The notes: a model not told the origin generated them from the sequence alone. 64,000 bases of DNA from Streptomyces pyxinae (GCF_024756275.1 NZ_JANUGQ010000003.1:310001-374000); one strand, 5' to 3'; counted from the first letter of the stretch, positions 33,648-44,233 are shown. A program made the numbers and translations.

Positions 33648-35708
33648 TCACACCCCGATGTCCCGGCCGTCCTTCCGGTAGACCACCACCACGGACGGCC
33701 GGACGATCCGCCCCGGCCCGTCCGGCCAGGCCGAGGCGGGCTTCTCCACCGACGCCCCGTCCACCTCGCCCGGGTGCTGTACGGAGACGAGCACCCGGCG
33801 GTCCTGCACCAGCGGCCCGCAGGTCTCGGCGCCGGTCGGCACGGTCAGGAACTGCTTCAGCTCACCGCGCCGGTCGCCCCGGGTCGCGACCCCGAACAGC
33901 CCGTCGTGCGAACCGAGCTGGTTGCCGTCGGTGGAGATCCAGAGGTTGCCGTGCGGGTCGAAGGCCACATTGTCGGGGCAGGAGATGGGGCTCACCCGCT
34001 CCTTGGGGTACCCGGCGAAGTAGGTGGCCGGGTCCTCCGGGTCGCCCGCCACCAGGAACAGCCGCCAGGCGAAGCGGTCCGAGGCCGGGTCGTTCCGGCG
34101 CTCGGCCAGCTCCAGGATCTGGCCGTGCTTGTTGAGGGCACGCGGATTGGCCTCGTCGGCGGGCGCCTTGCCCGGCTTGCCCCGGTCGGTGTTGTTGGTG
34201 AGGGCGACATAGACCCGTCCGGTGCGCGGCGAGGGTTCCACGTCCTCCGGGCGGTCCATCGTGGTGGCGCCCACCCTGTCCCCGGCGAGCCGGGTGAAGA
34301 CGTACACCTCGTCGGCGGTCATCCCCGGCACGTGCGAGACGTCCCCGGTCGCCAGCGGGATCCAGTGGCCGGAGCCGTCGAACTCCCCGTCGGCGGGCAG
34401 CTTCCCGGTGCCGTCGATCTCCCCCGGGGAGTCGCCGGTGAGCCGGGCGACATAGAGCGTGCCCTCGTCGAGCAGCGTGAGGTTGTGCTCGCGGGCGCGG
34501 CGCGAGGTGCCCCGCATCATCCGCCTGGCGGAGACGAACTTGTAGAGGTACTCGAAGCGTTCGTCGTCGCCCATGTAGACCACCGGGCGCCCGTCGTCGG
34601 TCAGCCGGGGCTGCGCCGCCTCGTGCTTGAACCGGCCGAGCGCGGTCCGCTTGCGGGGCGTGGAGTCGGGGTCGTACGGGTCGAGTTCGACCACCCAGCC
34701 GAACCGGTGCGGCTCGTGCGGCTCCTGGGCGGCGTCGAAGCGCTTGTCGAACCGCTCCCACTTGCGCTCGGTGGCGCCGGCGCCGATCCCGTACCGCTTG
34801 TCGGTGGTACCGGAGCCGTGCGCGAAGTACTGGTTGATGTTCTCCTCGCCGTGCAGCGTGGTGCCCCAGGGGGTGGTGCCGCCCGCGCAGTTGTTGAGGG
34901 TGCCGTACACCTTCCGCCCGGTGGGGTCGGCGGAGGTGCGGAGCAGCGGTGAGCCCGCCGCCGGACCGGTCAGCCGGAACTCGCTGGTGGCGGTGAGCCG
35001 TCGGTTGAGCGGATGGCGGCGGACCGGGGTGAGCCGCCCGGTCCGGTGCTCGCCCTGCACGACGACCACCGACAGGCCGTGCGCCGCCCAGGCGACCTCC
35101 ACCTGTTCCCGGGTGGGGTGTTCGGGGTCGTAGCCCCGGAACATCAGCACCTCGTCGGTGTACTCGTGGTTGGCGACGAGCACCTGGCGGCCGGGCTCGC
35201 CCGGGAGCGGCAGCAGCGAGAGGAAGTCGTTGTTGTACCCGAACTGTCCGGACTGGGCCTTCGCCGTCTGCCGCTCGGGGTCGAAGTCGGGCGTCCCGCG
35301 CAGGATCGGGTCGCCCCAGCCGATGACCACCTGTTGGGTGTAGCCGTCCGGGACGGTGACCCGGTCGTCCCGGTTGGGTGCCACCGGCGTGAACCGCAGC
35401 CCCCGGGCGCCGTCCCGGCCGGACACCCCCGGGCGCCCGGCACCGGTGGCGGCGGCGGGCGTGGCGGCCCGGGCGGGCGGGGCGCCGTGGACGGCCAGGG
35501 CGCTTCCGGTGGCCGCCGCGACGGTGACCACGGCGGCGCCGCGCACCAGGGAGCGGCGCGACAGGGCGTCGGCGATCACATCCCCGGCGTACTCGTTGCC
35601 GCTGGTGTTGGGCACCTCGGCGAAGCAGGCGTCACCGCAGCGGTAACGGCAGGTCAGGGCGGACCGGCCGCCCGGGTGGGCGGTCAGCAGCGGGAGCAGC
35701 TCGGGCAC
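33648..35708 (-). CDS. phoX: Tat-exported PhoX-type alkaline phosphatase (DUF839)
   Basis: The 686-residue product is a PhoX-family Ca/Fe phosphatase releasing phosphate from organic esters outside the cell. A Tat motif SRRSLVRGA lies at about residues 48-56, followed by a hydrophobic stretch and APPARA. It is preceded by a cysteine-containing leader (CRYRCGDAC) typical of this family. The conserved block NNCAGGTTPWGT-LHGEEN and the metal-site region SCPDNVAFDPHGNLWISTDG are present. The GTG start is chosen because GGAGGAGG lies five bases upstream; an in-frame ATG at 35807 lacks a ribosome site. Phosphate-limited, PhoP-dependent expression would be expected, but no clear PHO box was seen. 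Confidence 0.88.
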   Translation of the reverse strand: MPELLPLLTAHPGGRSALTCRYRCGDACFAEVPNTSGNEYAGDVIADALSRRSLVRGAAVVTVAAATGSALAVHGAPPARAATPAAATGAGRPGVSGRDGARGLRFTPVAPNRDDRVTVPDGYTQQVVIGWGDPILRGTPDFDPERQTAKAQSGQFGYNNDFLSLLPLPGEPGRQVLVANHEYTDEVLMFRGYDPEHPTREQVEVAWAAHGLSVVVVQGEHRTGRLTPVRRHPLNRRLTATSEFRLTGPAAGSPLLRTSADPTGRKVYGTLNNCAGGTTPWGTTLHGEENINQYFAHGSGTTDKRYGIGAGATERKWERFDKRFDAAQEPHEPHRFGWVVELDPYDPDSTPRKRTALGRFKHEAAQPRLTDDGRPVVYMGDDERFEYLYKFVSARRMMRGTSRRAREHNLTLLDEGTLYVARLTGDSPGEIDGTGKLPADGEFDGSGHWIPLATGDVSHVPGMTADEVYVFTRLAGDRVGATTMDRPEDVEPSPRTGRVYVALTNNTDRGKPGKAPADEANPRALNKHGQILELAERRNDPASDRFAWRLFLVAGDPEDPATYFAGYPKERVSPISCPDNVAFDPHGNLWISTDGNQLGSHDGLFGVATRGDRRGELKQFLTVPTGAETCGPLVQDRRVLVSVQHPGEVDGASVEKPASAWPDGPGRIVRPSVVVVYRKDGRDIGV

Positions 35709-36029
35709 GTCGTCCTCCTCCGGCGCACTCCGCGCCGACACCGTGTCGGGAATCTCGTCCGGCGGCGACGCTAGGACGGTCCGGGAGTACGGCGGCGGCG
35801 ACGGCATGAACGACGGGTGAAGGAGATCCGTACGGGACGGGGTTGGCGCGAACGCACCTTGCCGTTCCGGGGCCGCACGGGGCGGCTAACCTTACGTGAC
35901 CGTCATGGCCAGGGATGATTCCCGGCGGTACGGACACGGAGGCCCCACCCCCACCCCGTGCACCCGGCTGCACCCCATACGCAACCCAGCTGCACCCCAC
36001 TTGCACCCCACATGCGAAAGGTCTCGCCC
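35709..36029. promoter_or_regulatory. Divergent promoter region with TGCACCCC repeats
   Basis: The 321-base spacer between phoX and the VWA gene carries four TGCACCC(CA) copies at 35959-35965, 35969-35977, 35991-35999 and 36002-36010, two of them in TGCACCCCAYAYGC context. They lie directly before the VWA ribosome site, so they could be regulator sites or slippage products. Confidence 0.45.
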
Positions 36030-37664
36030 ATGGGCATTCGGAGCTTGATGCGCAAGGTGTTCGGACGCGAGCGTGCGGAGCACGAGGAGACGGCGAACGC
36101 CGCCACCGTGCCGCCCCAGACGGAACGCACCATGCCGGCCGAACCCGAGGAGCCCGCCGCCTCCGCGCCGGCCGGGTCCGAGGACTCCGCCACGTCTGCT
36201 TCGGCCGACCCCGAGGAGCCCGCCACGTCCGCGCCGGCCGGGTCCGGGGAGCCCGCCTCCGCGCCGGCCGGGAAGCCCGCCGCCTCCGTACCGGCCCCGG
36301 CGCGGCCCGCCCCGGCCGAGCACGCCGACGAGGGCCCGTCGGCGGCGGAGCTGGTGGCCGCCTCCTTCGACAACCCGCAGCCCGCCGCCCGCCCCACCGT
36401 CCCGGCCGCCCGCGAGGCCGCCGACGCCGCCCCCGACCCGGCGCCGGAGCCCGAGGCCCCGGCGGCTCCGGGCGACGAGGCCGAGTCCGCGCCCCGGGAG
36501 GCGGCGGCCGCGCGGGACGAGGCCCCGGAGGCGAAGCCGGCCGAGACCCCGGAGGCACCCGCTTCCGAGGAGCCCACCGCGGAGAAGCCCGCTGCCGAGG
36601 AGGCCGCCGCCGAGGAGGCCGCCGCCGAGGAGCCCGCGACTCAGGAGCCCGCCGCCGAGGAGCCCGAGGCCCGCGAGCCCGGGGCCCAGGCGAAGGGCGC
36701 CTCCGAGGCCGACGAGGCCGACGAGCCGGAGGCCCCCGCCTCCGAGGTGGTGGCCGGACAGCCGTCCCCCGAGCCGCGGTCCGAGGCCGCGCCGGAGACG
36801 GAGCCCGCCGAGGTGGAGGAGCCCGAGGCGGAGGCCCCGAAGGCGCAGGCCCCCGAGGCGGAGGCCCCCGAGGCCGACGAGCCCGAGGACCGCGAGGAGG
36901 ACGCCCCCGAGGGAGAGGCCCCCGAGGCGGAGGCCCCCACCGCCGAGCGGCCGGCCGGGGCGGAGGCCCCCGAGGCGCCGGAGACGGAGGCGCCGGCCAG
37001 GCCCGCCCTCTCCGCCGCGCGCGTCAAGTCGCGGGCGCCCCGCCTGGCGGAGCCGTACAAGGCGGCCGGCGCGGCCCTGCGGAAGTACGGCCTGACCGGC
37101 ACCCGTGCCACCGTCTATCTGGTCCTGGACCGCTCGGGCTCGATGCGGCCGTTCTACAAGGACGGCAGCGCCCAGCACCTGGCCGACCGGGCCCTCGCGC
37201 TCGCCGCCCATCTCGACGAGAGCGCCACCGTGCCCGTGGTCTTCTTCTCCACCGAGCTCGACGGCACCGCCGAGCTGACCCTCACCGATCCCGAGGACCG
37301 GATCGAGGTGCTCCACGACGGCCTCGGCCACATGGGCCGTACCCACTACGACCGGGCCGTCCTGGAGGTGCTCAGGCTCCATGAGGAGTCGGCCGACCCG
37401 GAGCGCCCGGCCTTCGTGCTGTTCCAGACCGACGGGGCGCCCGAGTCGCGCACGGCGGCGACCGAGGCCCTGGAGCGGGCGGCGGCGTCCGGCCGGAACC
37501 TGCACTGGCAGTTCGTGGCGTTCGGCGCCGAGGACGCCAAGGCGTTCGACTACCTCCGCAAGCTGGACCTGGAGCGGACCGGCTTCTTCCACGCGGGCCC
37601 CGAACCGCGCGAGGTCCCGCAGCCGGCGTTCTACCGGGAGATCCTGTCCACCTGGTCCGGATGA
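36030..37664 (+). CDS. VWA-domain protein with a long Glu/Ala/Pro-rich N-terminus
   Basis: The 544-residue product starts with a basic, amphipathic [20 protein letters not shown]. About 300 residues of acidic low-complexity repeats follow ([24 protein letters not shown]), and a von Willebrand A domain occupies about residues 345-544. The MIDAS is intact: [12 protein letters not shown] (DxSxS), a downstream threonine in GRTHYDR and FQTDGAPES. TerF/TerY-like VWA proteins share this form and work with TerD-type stress proteins. No ter gene is adjacent, so partners are unknown. The acidic arm could be a flexible tether. The ATG follows GAAAGG by nine bases. Confidence 0.85.
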   Translation: MGIRSLMRKVFGRERAEHEETANAATVPPQTERTMPAEPEEPAASAPAGSEDSATSASADPEEPATSAPAGSGEPASAPAGKPAASVPAPARPAPAEHADEGPSAAELVAASFDNPQPAARPTVPAAREAADAAPDPAPEPEAPAAPGDEAESAPREAAAARDEAPEAKPAETPEAPASEEPTAEKPAAEEAAAEEAAAEEPATQEPAAEEPEAREPGAQAKGASEADEADEPEAPASEVVAGQPSPEPRSEAAPETEPAEVEEPEAEAPKAQAPEAEAPEADEPEDREEDAPEGEAPEAEAPTAERPAGAEAPEAPETEAPARPALSAARVKSRAPRLAEPYKAAGAALRKYGLTGTRATVYLVLDRSGSMRPFYKDGSAQHLADRALALAAHLDESATVPVVFFSTELDGTAELTLTDPEDRIEVLHDGLGHMGRTHYDRAVLEVLRLHEESADPERPAFVLFQTDGAPESRTAATEALERAAASGRNLHWQFVAFGAEDAKAFDYLRKLDLERTGFFHAGPEPREVPQPAFYREILSTWSG

Positions 37665-37684
37665 ACGGGCGGGGCGGGAACGGC

Positions 37685-37742
37685 CCGGACCCGAACCGGC
37701 CGGACCCGAACCGGCCGGACCCGAACCGGCCGGACCCGAACC
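37685..37742. repeat. 15-bp tandem repeat CCGGACCCGAACCGG, 3.8 copies
   Basis: Units start at 37685, 37700, 37715 and 37730. The unit is itself nearly palindromic. It lies shortly after the VWA stop and before metG in non-coding sequence. Confidence 0.85.
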
Positions 37743-37874
37743 CGGCGGGGCGGGAACGCCCGGCACCGTACGGCACGACACCGCGTCGCCCCCGGCCGCC
37801 ACACCCCGGTCACCACACCCGGCCACCCCGCCCCGGGCGCCCGAAAACCACAGGCGGGCGCCCGGAAAGGGCCG

Positions 37875-37932
37875 GATACGATAGGGAGGATCGGGACGGA
37901 CACCACAGACGAGTTCCGTCCCCCCTCGTATC
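37875..37932 (+). promoter_or_regulatory. metG promoter/leader with nested inverted repeats
   Basis: GATACGA (37875-37881) pairs with TCGTATC (37926-37932), and inside it GGGACGGA (37893-37900) pairs with TCCGTCCC (37915-37922). TACGAT at 37877-37882 fits a -10 box, which would place the transcript start close to the inner stem. The outer dyad would then be a DNA operator and the inner one a 5' stem-loop of the mRNA. No T-box or SAM-riboswitch motif was recognised. Confidence 0.5.
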
Positions 37933-37951
37933 GACCTGGGAGCAGCCCGCG

Positions 37952-39664
37952 ATGGCTCAACACCTCATCACCAGCGCCCTTCCGTACATCAACGGGATCA
38001 AGCACCTGGGCAACATGGTGGGGTCCATGCTCCCGGCCGACGTCTACTCCCGGTACCTGCGCCAGCGTGGCCATGACGTGCTCTACATCTGCGCCACCGA
38101 CGAGCACGGCACCCCGGCCGAGCTGGCCGCCAAGGAGCGCGGCATCCCGGTGGCCGAGTTCTGCGCGGAGGCGCACGACGCGCAGAAGGCGGTGTACGAC
38201 GGCTTCCAGCTGGCCTTCGACTACTTCGGCCGCAGCTCCAGCCCGCAGAACGTCGAGATCACCCAGCACTTCGCCCGCCGCCTCCAGGAGAACGGCTTCA
38301 TCGAGGAGCGGGCGATCCGCCAGGTCTACTCGCCCGCCGACGGCCGTTTCCTGCCCGACCGCTATGTCGAGGGCACCTGCCCGCACTGCGGGTACGACAA
38401 GGCGCGCGGCGACCAGTGCGAGAACTGCACCCGGGTCCTGGACCCCACGGATCTGATCGGGCCCCGCTCGGCGATCAGCGGCTCCACCGACCTCGAAGTG
38501 CGCGAGACCACGCACCTGTTCCTGCTCCAGTCGGCCCTGCAGGGCGAGGTGGAGGAGTGGGTGGCCCGCCATGAGGACGAGTGGCCGCAGCTCGCCTCCT
38601 CGATCGCCCGCAAGTGGCTGACCGAGGGCCTGCACGACCGGGCGATCACCCGTGACCTGGACTGGGGCGTCCCGGTGCCGGCCGACACCTGGCCGGAGCT
38701 GGCGGCCGAGGGCAAGGTCTTCTACGTCTGGTTCGACGCCCCGGTCGAGTACATCGGCGCCACCAAGGAGTGGGCGGACCAGGACCCGGCGAACCGCGAC
38801 TGGAAGTCCTGGTGGTTCGAGGCGGCGGACGTCCGCTACACCCAGTTCATGGCCAAGGACAACGTCCCGTTCCACACCGTGATGTTCCCGGCCACCGAGC
38901 TGGGCGTGCGCGAGCCGTGGAAGATGGTCGACTACGTCAAGGCGTTCAACTGGCTGACGTATTACGGCGGCAAGTTCTCCACCTCGCAGAAGCGCGGCAT
39001 CTTCACCGACCAGGCGCTGGAGATCCTCCCGGCCGACTACTGGCGCTACTTCCTGATCGCCAACGCCCCCGAGTCCGACGACACCTCCTTCACCTGGGAG
39101 CACTTCGCCGCCACGGTGAACAAGGACCTGGCGGACACCCTGGGCAACTTCGTCAACCGGGTGCTCTCCTTCTCCCGCAAGCGCTTCGGCGACGAGGTGC
39201 CGGCGGGCAAGGAGGCGGGCGACGCCGAGGCGAGGCTGGGCGAGGAGATCGCCCGGCTGCTGGGTGAGTACGAGTCCCAGATGGAGGCCCTCCAGTTCCG
39301 CAAGGCCGCGTCGGCGCTGCGGGCGCTCTGGTCGGCGGGCAACTCCTACCTGGAGGAGAAGGCCCCCTGGCTGGAGATCAAGACCGATCCCGAGGCCGCC
39401 GCGCTCACCCTGCGCACCGCGATGAACCTCATCCACCTGTACGCGGTGGTCTCCGAGCCCTTCATCCCGGCCTCGGCCCGCTCGATGCGCTCGGCGTTCA
39501 CCCTGGCCGCGGGCGACACCGCGACCTGGGTCACGGCCGAGGAGGCCCGCTCGCTGGCCACCGTCCCGGCCGGTACGCCGTTCACCGTCCCGCCCGTGCT
39601 CTTCGCCAAGATCGCGGAAGAGGACCTGGACACCTACCGGGCCCGCTTCGGCGCCGCCGAGTAG
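37952..39664 (+). CDS. metG: Methionyl-tRNA synthetase
   Basis: The 570-residue class I synthetase charges tRNA-Met. The HIGH-type motif is KHLGN at residues 17-21, after [11 protein letters not shown] zinc knuckle, CPHC...CENC, spans about residues 143-160. The KMSKS-loop counterpart reads KFSTSQKRG near residue 340, a divergent form; I recall similar forms in Streptomyces but have not checked. The anticodon-binding helical domain follows, without the C-terminal dimerisation domain found in longer enzymes. The ATG follows GGGAG by about ten bases. It is convergent with aspS. Confidence 0.96.
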   Translation: MAQHLITSALPYINGIKHLGNMVGSMLPADVYSRYLRQRGHDVLYICATDEHGTPAELAAKERGIPVAEFCAEAHDAQKAVYDGFQLAFDYFGRSSSPQNVEITQHFARRLQENGFIEERAIRQVYSPADGRFLPDRYVEGTCPHCGYDKARGDQCENCTRVLDPTDLIGPRSAISGSTDLEVRETTHLFLLQSALQGEVEEWVARHEDEWPQLASSIARKWLTEGLHDRAITRDLDWGVPVPADTWPELAAEGKVFYVWFDAPVEYIGATKEWADQDPANRDWKSWWFEAADVRYTQFMAKDNVPFHTVMFPATELGVREPWKMVDYVKAFNWLTYYGGKFSTSQKRGIFTDQALEILPADYWRYFLIANAPESDDTSFTWEHFAATVNKDLADTLGNFVNRVLSFSRKRFGDEVPAGKEAGDAEARLGEEIARLLGEYESQMEALQFRKAASALRALWSAGNSYLEEKAPWLEIKTDPEAAALTLRTAMNLIHLYAVVSEPFIPASARSMRSAFTLAAGDTATWVTAEEARSLATVPAGTPFTVPPVLFAKIAEEDLDTYRARFGAAE

Positions 39665-39696
39665 CGTCCCGGCCGGCCCGCCCCGACGGCCACGAC

Positions 39697-39731
39697 AGGG
39701 CGCCCGTTCCCCACCCGGGGGCGGGCGCCCT
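39697..39731. terminator. Hairpin after metG (10-bp stem)
   Basis: AGGGCGCCCG (39697-39706) pairs perfectly with CGGGCGCCCT (39722-39731). It lies 33 bases past the metG stop. Confidence 0.7.
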
Positions 39732-39772
39732 CGCCGTACCGCCCGCTCCGGGCCGGCTCCCCGGCGACACGA

Positions 39773-39816
39773 AGGCCCCGGACCCCACCGCTCGACGGCG
39801 GTACGGTCCGGGGCCT
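39773..39816. terminator. Hairpin between metG and aspS (12-bp stem plus inner 5 bp)
   Basis: AGGCCCCGGACC pairs perfectly with GGTCCGGGGCCT, and ACCGC/GCGGT extends the stem inside. It lies just past the aspS stop and probably terminates aspS from the right, with possible action on metG as well. Confidence 0.82.
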
Positions 39817-39840
39817 CCGGTGGTTCGGTGGCTCCGGCGG

Positions 39841-41604
39841 CTACTTCTCGACGGGCTTGCGGAGCTGGATGTTCAGCTCTCGCAGCCGCGCCTCTTCCAG
39901 CTCGGTCGGGGCGCCCATCATCAGGTCCTGGGCATTGCCGTTGAGCGGGAAGGCGATGGTCTCGCGGATGTTCGGCTCGTCGGCCAGCAGCATCACGATG
40001 CGGTCCACGCCCGGGGCGATGCCGCCGTGCGGCGGGGCGCCGAACTGGAAGGCGCGGAGCATGCCGGCGAACTCGCGCTCGACGGTCTCCCGCGAGTAGC
40101 CCGCGATCTCGAACGCCTTGAACATGATCTCCGGCTCGTGGTTCCGGATCGCGCCCGAGGACAGCTCGACGCCGTTGCAGACGATGTCGTACTGCCAGCC
40201 CAGCACGTCCAGCGGGTCCTGGTTCTCCAGGGCCTCCAGACCGCCCTGCGGCATCGAGAACGGGTTGTGCGAGAAGTCGATCTTCCCGGTCTCCTCGTCC
40301 TTCTCGTACATCGGGAAGTCCACGATCCAGGCGAACCGGAAGACGCCCTCCTCGAAGTGGCCAGCGCGCTTGGCGGCCTCCACGCGGACCGCGCCCATGA
40401 TCTTCGAGACCTCGCCGAACTCGCCGGCGCCGAAGAAGACGGCGTGCCCGGCGGCCAGCCCGAGGCGCTCGGTCAGGACCTTGACGTTGTCCTCGGTGAG
40501 GAACTTGGCGATCGGGCCGCTGAGCGTCCCGTCCTCGCCGACCCGCACCCAGGCCAGGCCCTTGGCGCCCTGCTCCACGGCGAACTCACCGAGCCCGTCG
40601 AAGAACTTGCGCGGCTGGGCGGCGGTGTCCGGCACTGGCAGGGCGCGGACGTGCTTGCCGGCGAACGCCTTGAACTCCGAGCCCGCGAAGACGTCGGTGA
40701 TGTCCACCAGCTCCAGCTTGGCCCGCAGGTCCGGCTTGTCGTTGCCGTACTTCAGCATCGACTCGCGGAACGGGATGCGCGGGAACGGCGAGGTGACATG
40801 ACGGCCGCCGCCGAACTCCTCGAACAGCTCGGTCATCAGCTTCTCGATGGGGCGGAAGACGTCCTCCTGCTCCACGAAGCTCATCTCGACGTCGAGCTGG
40901 TAGAACTCGCCCGGCGAGCGGTCGGCGCGGGCGTCCTCGTCGCGGAAGCAGGGCGCGATCTGGAAGTAGCGGTCGAAGCCGGAGATCATCAGCAGCTGCT
41001 TGAACTGCTGCGGCGCCTGCGGCAGCGCGTAGAACTTGCCGGGGTTCAGCCGGGACGGCACCACGAAGTCGCGCGCGCCCTCGGGGGAGGTGGCGGTGAG
41101 GATCGGGGTGGCCATCTCGTTGAAGCCGAGCGCGGTCATCTTCTGCCGGATGGCGGCGATGACCGCCGTGCGCAGCATGATGTTGCGGTGCATGCGCTCG
41201 CGGCGCAGGTCGAGGAAGCGGTACTCCAGGCGCCGCTCCTCGTTGACGCCGTCGTCCGCGTTGATGGTGAAGGGGATCTGCTGGGCCGCGCCCAGGACCT
41301 CGACCTCGCCGGCCTCGATCTCGATCTCGCCGGTGGCCAGCTCCGCGTTGACGTTCTCGGCGCCGCGCGAGACGACCTTGCCGTCGACCCGGACGACGGT
41401 CTCCTTGGTCAGCTTGTCCAGCGCCTCGAAGGCGGCCGTGCCGGGCCGGGCGACGAGCTGCGTGATGCCGTAGTGGTCGCGCAGATCGATGAAGAGGATG
41501 CCGCCCAGGTCGCGCCGATTGTGCAGCCAGCCGCTCAGCCGGACGTCGGTGCCGACGTCAGAGGCGCGGAGCTCGCCGCAGGTGTGGGACCTGTACCGAT
41601 GCAT
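39841..41604 (-). CDS. aspS: Aspartyl-tRNA synthetase
   Basis: The 587-residue class IIb enzyme has an OB-fold anticodon domain (about residues 1-110), motif 2 around [19 protein letters not shown], the bacterial GAD insertion (about 290-420) and motif 3 [15 protein letters not shown] near the C-terminus. In the anticodon domain RRDLGG carries Leu where non-discriminating enzymes usually have His, so discrimination for tRNA-Asp is more likely; this is inference from known determinants. The ATG start is preceded by GAAGAGTGGATG. It is transcribed toward metG and separated by two hairpins. Confidence 0.96.
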   Translation of the reverse strand: MHRYRSHTCGELRASDVGTDVRLSGWLHNRRDLGGILFIDLRDHYGITQLVARPGTAAFEALDKLTKETVVRVDGKVVSRGAENVNAELATGEIEIEAGEVEVLGAAQQIPFTINADDGVNEERRLEYRFLDLRRERMHRNIMLRTAVIAAIRQKMTALGFNEMATPILTATSPEGARDFVVPSRLNPGKFYALPQAPQQFKQLLMISGFDRYFQIAPCFRDEDARADRSPGEFYQLDVEMSFVEQEDVFRPIEKLMTELFEEFGGGRHVTSPFPRIPFRESMLKYGNDKPDLRAKLELVDITDVFAGSEFKAFAGKHVRALPVPDTAAQPRKFFDGLGEFAVEQGAKGLAWVRVGEDGTLSGPIAKFLTEDNVKVLTERLGLAAGHAVFFGAGEFGEVSKIMGAVRVEAAKRAGHFEEGVFRFAWIVDFPMYEKDEETGKIDFSHNPFSMPQGGLEALENQDPLDVLGWQYDIVCNGVELSSGAIRNHEPEIMFKAFEIAGYSRETVEREFAGMLRAFQFGAPPHGGIAPGVDRIVMLLADEPNIRETIAFPLNGNAQDLMMGAPTELEEARLRELNIQLRKPVEK

Positions 41605-42049
41605 CGTCGTTCATCCACTCTTCGGGGTAGGGGGTATGGCTCGACCCGTCAAGGTTACCGTCCACGCCAAGATCCCCCGGCGGTACGGGAAACCCACCGG
41701 GGGCACCCGGGAAGCGCTCGGCAGGCATCCGGGAGGCGGATCCGCGGGCGCTCGGCGGGCTTCCGGGGATCGGGTTGGCAGATGCGCCGGGGTGTCCGGG
41801 GGACCGGGTCCGCAGATGGCCGGGGGGTCCGGGGGAGCGGGTCGGCAGCGGCCCGGGGCGGAGTCCGGGGAGGGATCGGATCGGCAGGAGCGCGGGAGCC
41901 GTCCGGCACCCCGCTACCGGACGGTTTCCGTACGGTGTCCGCCCGGCTTCCGCACGGTCTCCATACGGCTCCGGAGCCCCGCCGCGCCCTCGCCCGGCGT
42001 CCGATACGCTCGGTGGCGCCCGATCCGCTCATCTTCCTAAAGTGGGGCA
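41605..42049. promoter_or_regulatory. Divergent promoter region of aspS and the PP2C gene
   Basis: 445 bases without a gene. The middle consists of imperfect repeats around GGGATCGGG, GCGCTCGGC and TCCGGGGG. The promoters should lie near each end: GGTAGGGGGTATGG flanks the aspS side, and ATCTTCCTAAAGTGGGG lies before the PP2C gene. No operator dyad was identified with confidence. Confidence 0.4.
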
Positions 42050-44194
42050 ATGCGCACCGAGGACGTCCTGGCCGCGATCGCGACCGGCCTGTGGCGCTGG
42101 GACAACGCCGCCGGAGTCGTCACGCTGGACGCGGAGGCGGCCCGGCTGCTGGGCCTGCCCGCGGAACCCGCCAGGCTCTCCGAGGCGGCCGTGCGCTCCC
42201 GCTTCCACCCGGTCGACTGGAACGAGCTGGACGGCACCGTCAATCTCGCCATCGCGGAAGGCACCCTCGCCGAGGCCCGGCTGCGGATCATGGATGTGAG
42301 CGGCCGGGTGCTCCGTACCGTCCGCAGTCGGTCCAGGCCGCTGCTGAAGGCGGGCGGCAAGGACGGCTCCAAGGAGGGCGCCTTCGAGCTGGTCGGCACC
42401 CTCCAGGAGGTGGCCGAGCCGCAGCCCGGCACGGCGGCCCGGACCCCGGTCACCGGCGACTGGCGCCGCTCCCGCGAGGCGTTCCTGCTGGACGCGGGAC
42501 GGGCGCTGGCCGAGGCGCGGTCCACGGCCGAGGTGCTGCGGGTGGCCGCCTCGCTGTCGATGCCCGGTTTCTCGCCGGACGGCCTCGCCGTCTTCGGTGT
42601 CTCGGGTGACCGGCTGCGGATCATCGGCCACCACGGGCAGGAGGCGGCCGACGCCGATCCGTTCACCGAGATACAGCTGGACACCGACTACCCGGCGGCC
42701 GAGGTGGTGCGGACCGGCCGGGCGATCTATCTGCCGACCCCGGACGAGTACCGGACCCGCTATCCGGCGACCTGGCCGCTGGTGCGCCGGTTCGAACGGC
42801 ACTCCTGGGCCTTTCTGCCGCTGATCGTGGCGGGTCGCACCATGGGCGCCTGGATGGCGGCGTTCAGCTACCCGGTGGGTTTCACCCCGGACGAGCGCTC
42901 GGTGCTCACCACGGTGGCCCGGATGCTGGCCCAGGCGCTCGCCCGGGCCGGGGTGGCCGAGTCCGAGCGGGAACTCTCGCTGGGTCTCCAGCGGACAATG
43001 ATGCCGGTGCTCGGCCCCGCCATCCCCGGCATGGAGGTGGCCGCTCGGTATGTGCCGACCGGCGGCGGGCTCCAGGTGGGCGGTGACTGGTACGACATGA
43101 TCCAGCTCCCGGGCGGCCGGATCGCCCTGGTCATCGGGGACGTCCAGGGCCATGACGTCCGGGCCGCCGGGCTGATGGGCCAGCTGCGCATCGCCCTGCG
43201 CGCGTACGCCTCCGAGGGCCACCGGCCGGACGCGGTGCTCTCCCGGGCCTCCCGGTTCCTCTACGGCATCACCGACGGGGCCGAGGGCGACCACGGGGCG
43301 GCGCGCTTCGCGACCTGCCTCTATCTGGAGGTGGACCCGGCCACCGGGACGCTGGACATCGCCCGGGCGGGCCATCCGGAGCCGGCGGTGCGGATGGCCG
43401 ACGGCACGGTGCTGCTGCGGCCCACCTCGGGCGGGCTGCCGCTGGGCATCGTCCCGGACACCGACTACCCGACGACCCGGCTCACCCTGGAGCCCGGCGA
43501 GACGCTGATGATCTGTACCGACGGCCTGCTGGAGACCGGCGGCCACGACCTCGACTCCGGCTGGCTGCGCATCCGGGCGCTGCTCGAACAGCACGACGAC
43601 GTGGCCGACACCCTGGAGGTGCTGGCCGACCGGCTGGTGCAGGCGGTGCACGGACCCGGCTCGCACCACACCACGGGCCCGCTGGTGGACCGCCGCGAGG
43701 ACGACATCGCGGTGCTGCTGCTCTCCCGGACCGGTACCCCGCTCCGTACCGCCGCCCCGCGCCGGACCGTGATGACCGTCGCCCAGGCCGAGCCCGAGCG
43801 GATCGCCGCCGCCCGGGGCCATCTGCGGGACCTGCTGCACGACTGGGCCGACCCGGAGCAGGTCGACTCGGCCGTGCTGATGGTCTCCGAGATGGTCACC
43901 AATGTGCTGGTCCACACCGACGGGGACGCCCTGCTGGTGGCCGAGGCGAGCGGCGACCACGGCAAGCGCCGGCTGCGGGTGGAGGTCGCCGACGGCAGCG
44001 ACGAGCTGCCCCACAAGCGCCGCCCCGGCGAGATGGCCTCCTCCGGCCGGGGCCTGATCCTGATGGAGCTGCTCGCCCACTCCTGGGGCGTCGACCCGCG
44101 CGGCGAGGGCAAGTCGATCTGGTTCGAGCTGTACGAGAACCAGGGCGCCGAACCGGCCGGGGAGATCGACCTGGACGCCTTCCCGGCCCTCTGA
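42050..44194 (+). CDS. PAS-GAF-PP2C phosphatase with a C-terminal anti-sigma-type ATPase domain
   Basis: The 714-residue signalling protein has a PAS-like N-terminus (residues 1-115, WRWDNAAGVVTLDAEAARLL), a GAF domain (about 150-300), a SpoIIE/RsbU-type PP2C phosphatase (about 315-555) and a HATPase_c kinase domain (about 575-700) like RsbW. PP2C metal motifs are GGDWYDMIQL, VIGDVQGHDV and a final DDIAVLLL. The ATPase has EMVTNVLVHT and SGRGLILMELLA. The enzyme pair could reverse and impose anti-anti-sigma phosphorylation in one chain. No sigma or antagonist gene is next to it. GTGGGG precedes the ATG closely. Confidence 0.93.
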   Translation: MRTEDVLAAIATGLWRWDNAAGVVTLDAEAARLLGLPAEPARLSEAAVRSRFHPVDWNELDGTVNLAIAEGTLAEARLRIMDVSGRVLRTVRSRSRPLLKAGGKDGSKEGAFELVGTLQEVAEPQPGTAARTPVTGDWRRSREAFLLDAGRALAEARSTAEVLRVAASLSMPGFSPDGLAVFGVSGDRLRIIGHHGQEAADADPFTEIQLDTDYPAAEVVRTGRAIYLPTPDEYRTRYPATWPLVRRFERHSWAFLPLIVAGRTMGAWMAAFSYPVGFTPDERSVLTTVARMLAQALARAGVAESERELSLGLQRTMMPVLGPAIPGMEVAARYVPTGGGLQVGGDWYDMIQLPGGRIALVIGDVQGHDVRAAGLMGQLRIALRAYASEGHRPDAVLSRASRFLYGITDGAEGDHGAARFATCLYLEVDPATGTLDIARAGHPEPAVRMADGTVLLRPTSGGLPLGIVPDTDYPTTRLTLEPGETLMICTDGLLETGGHDLDSGWLRIRALLEQHDDVADTLEVLADRLVQAVHGPGSHHTTGPLVDRREDDIAVLLLSRTGTPLRTAAPRRTVMTVAQAEPERIAAARGHLRDLLHDWADPEQVDSAVLMVSEMVTNVLVHTDGDALLVAEASGDHGKRRLRVEVADGSDELPHKRRPGEMASSGRGLILMELLAHSWGVDPRGEGKSIWFELYENQGAEPAGEIDLDAFPAL

Positions 44195-44233
44195 GCCGAC
44201 CCCGGGCCCCGCTCCAGTTCCACCGCTCCGCCT

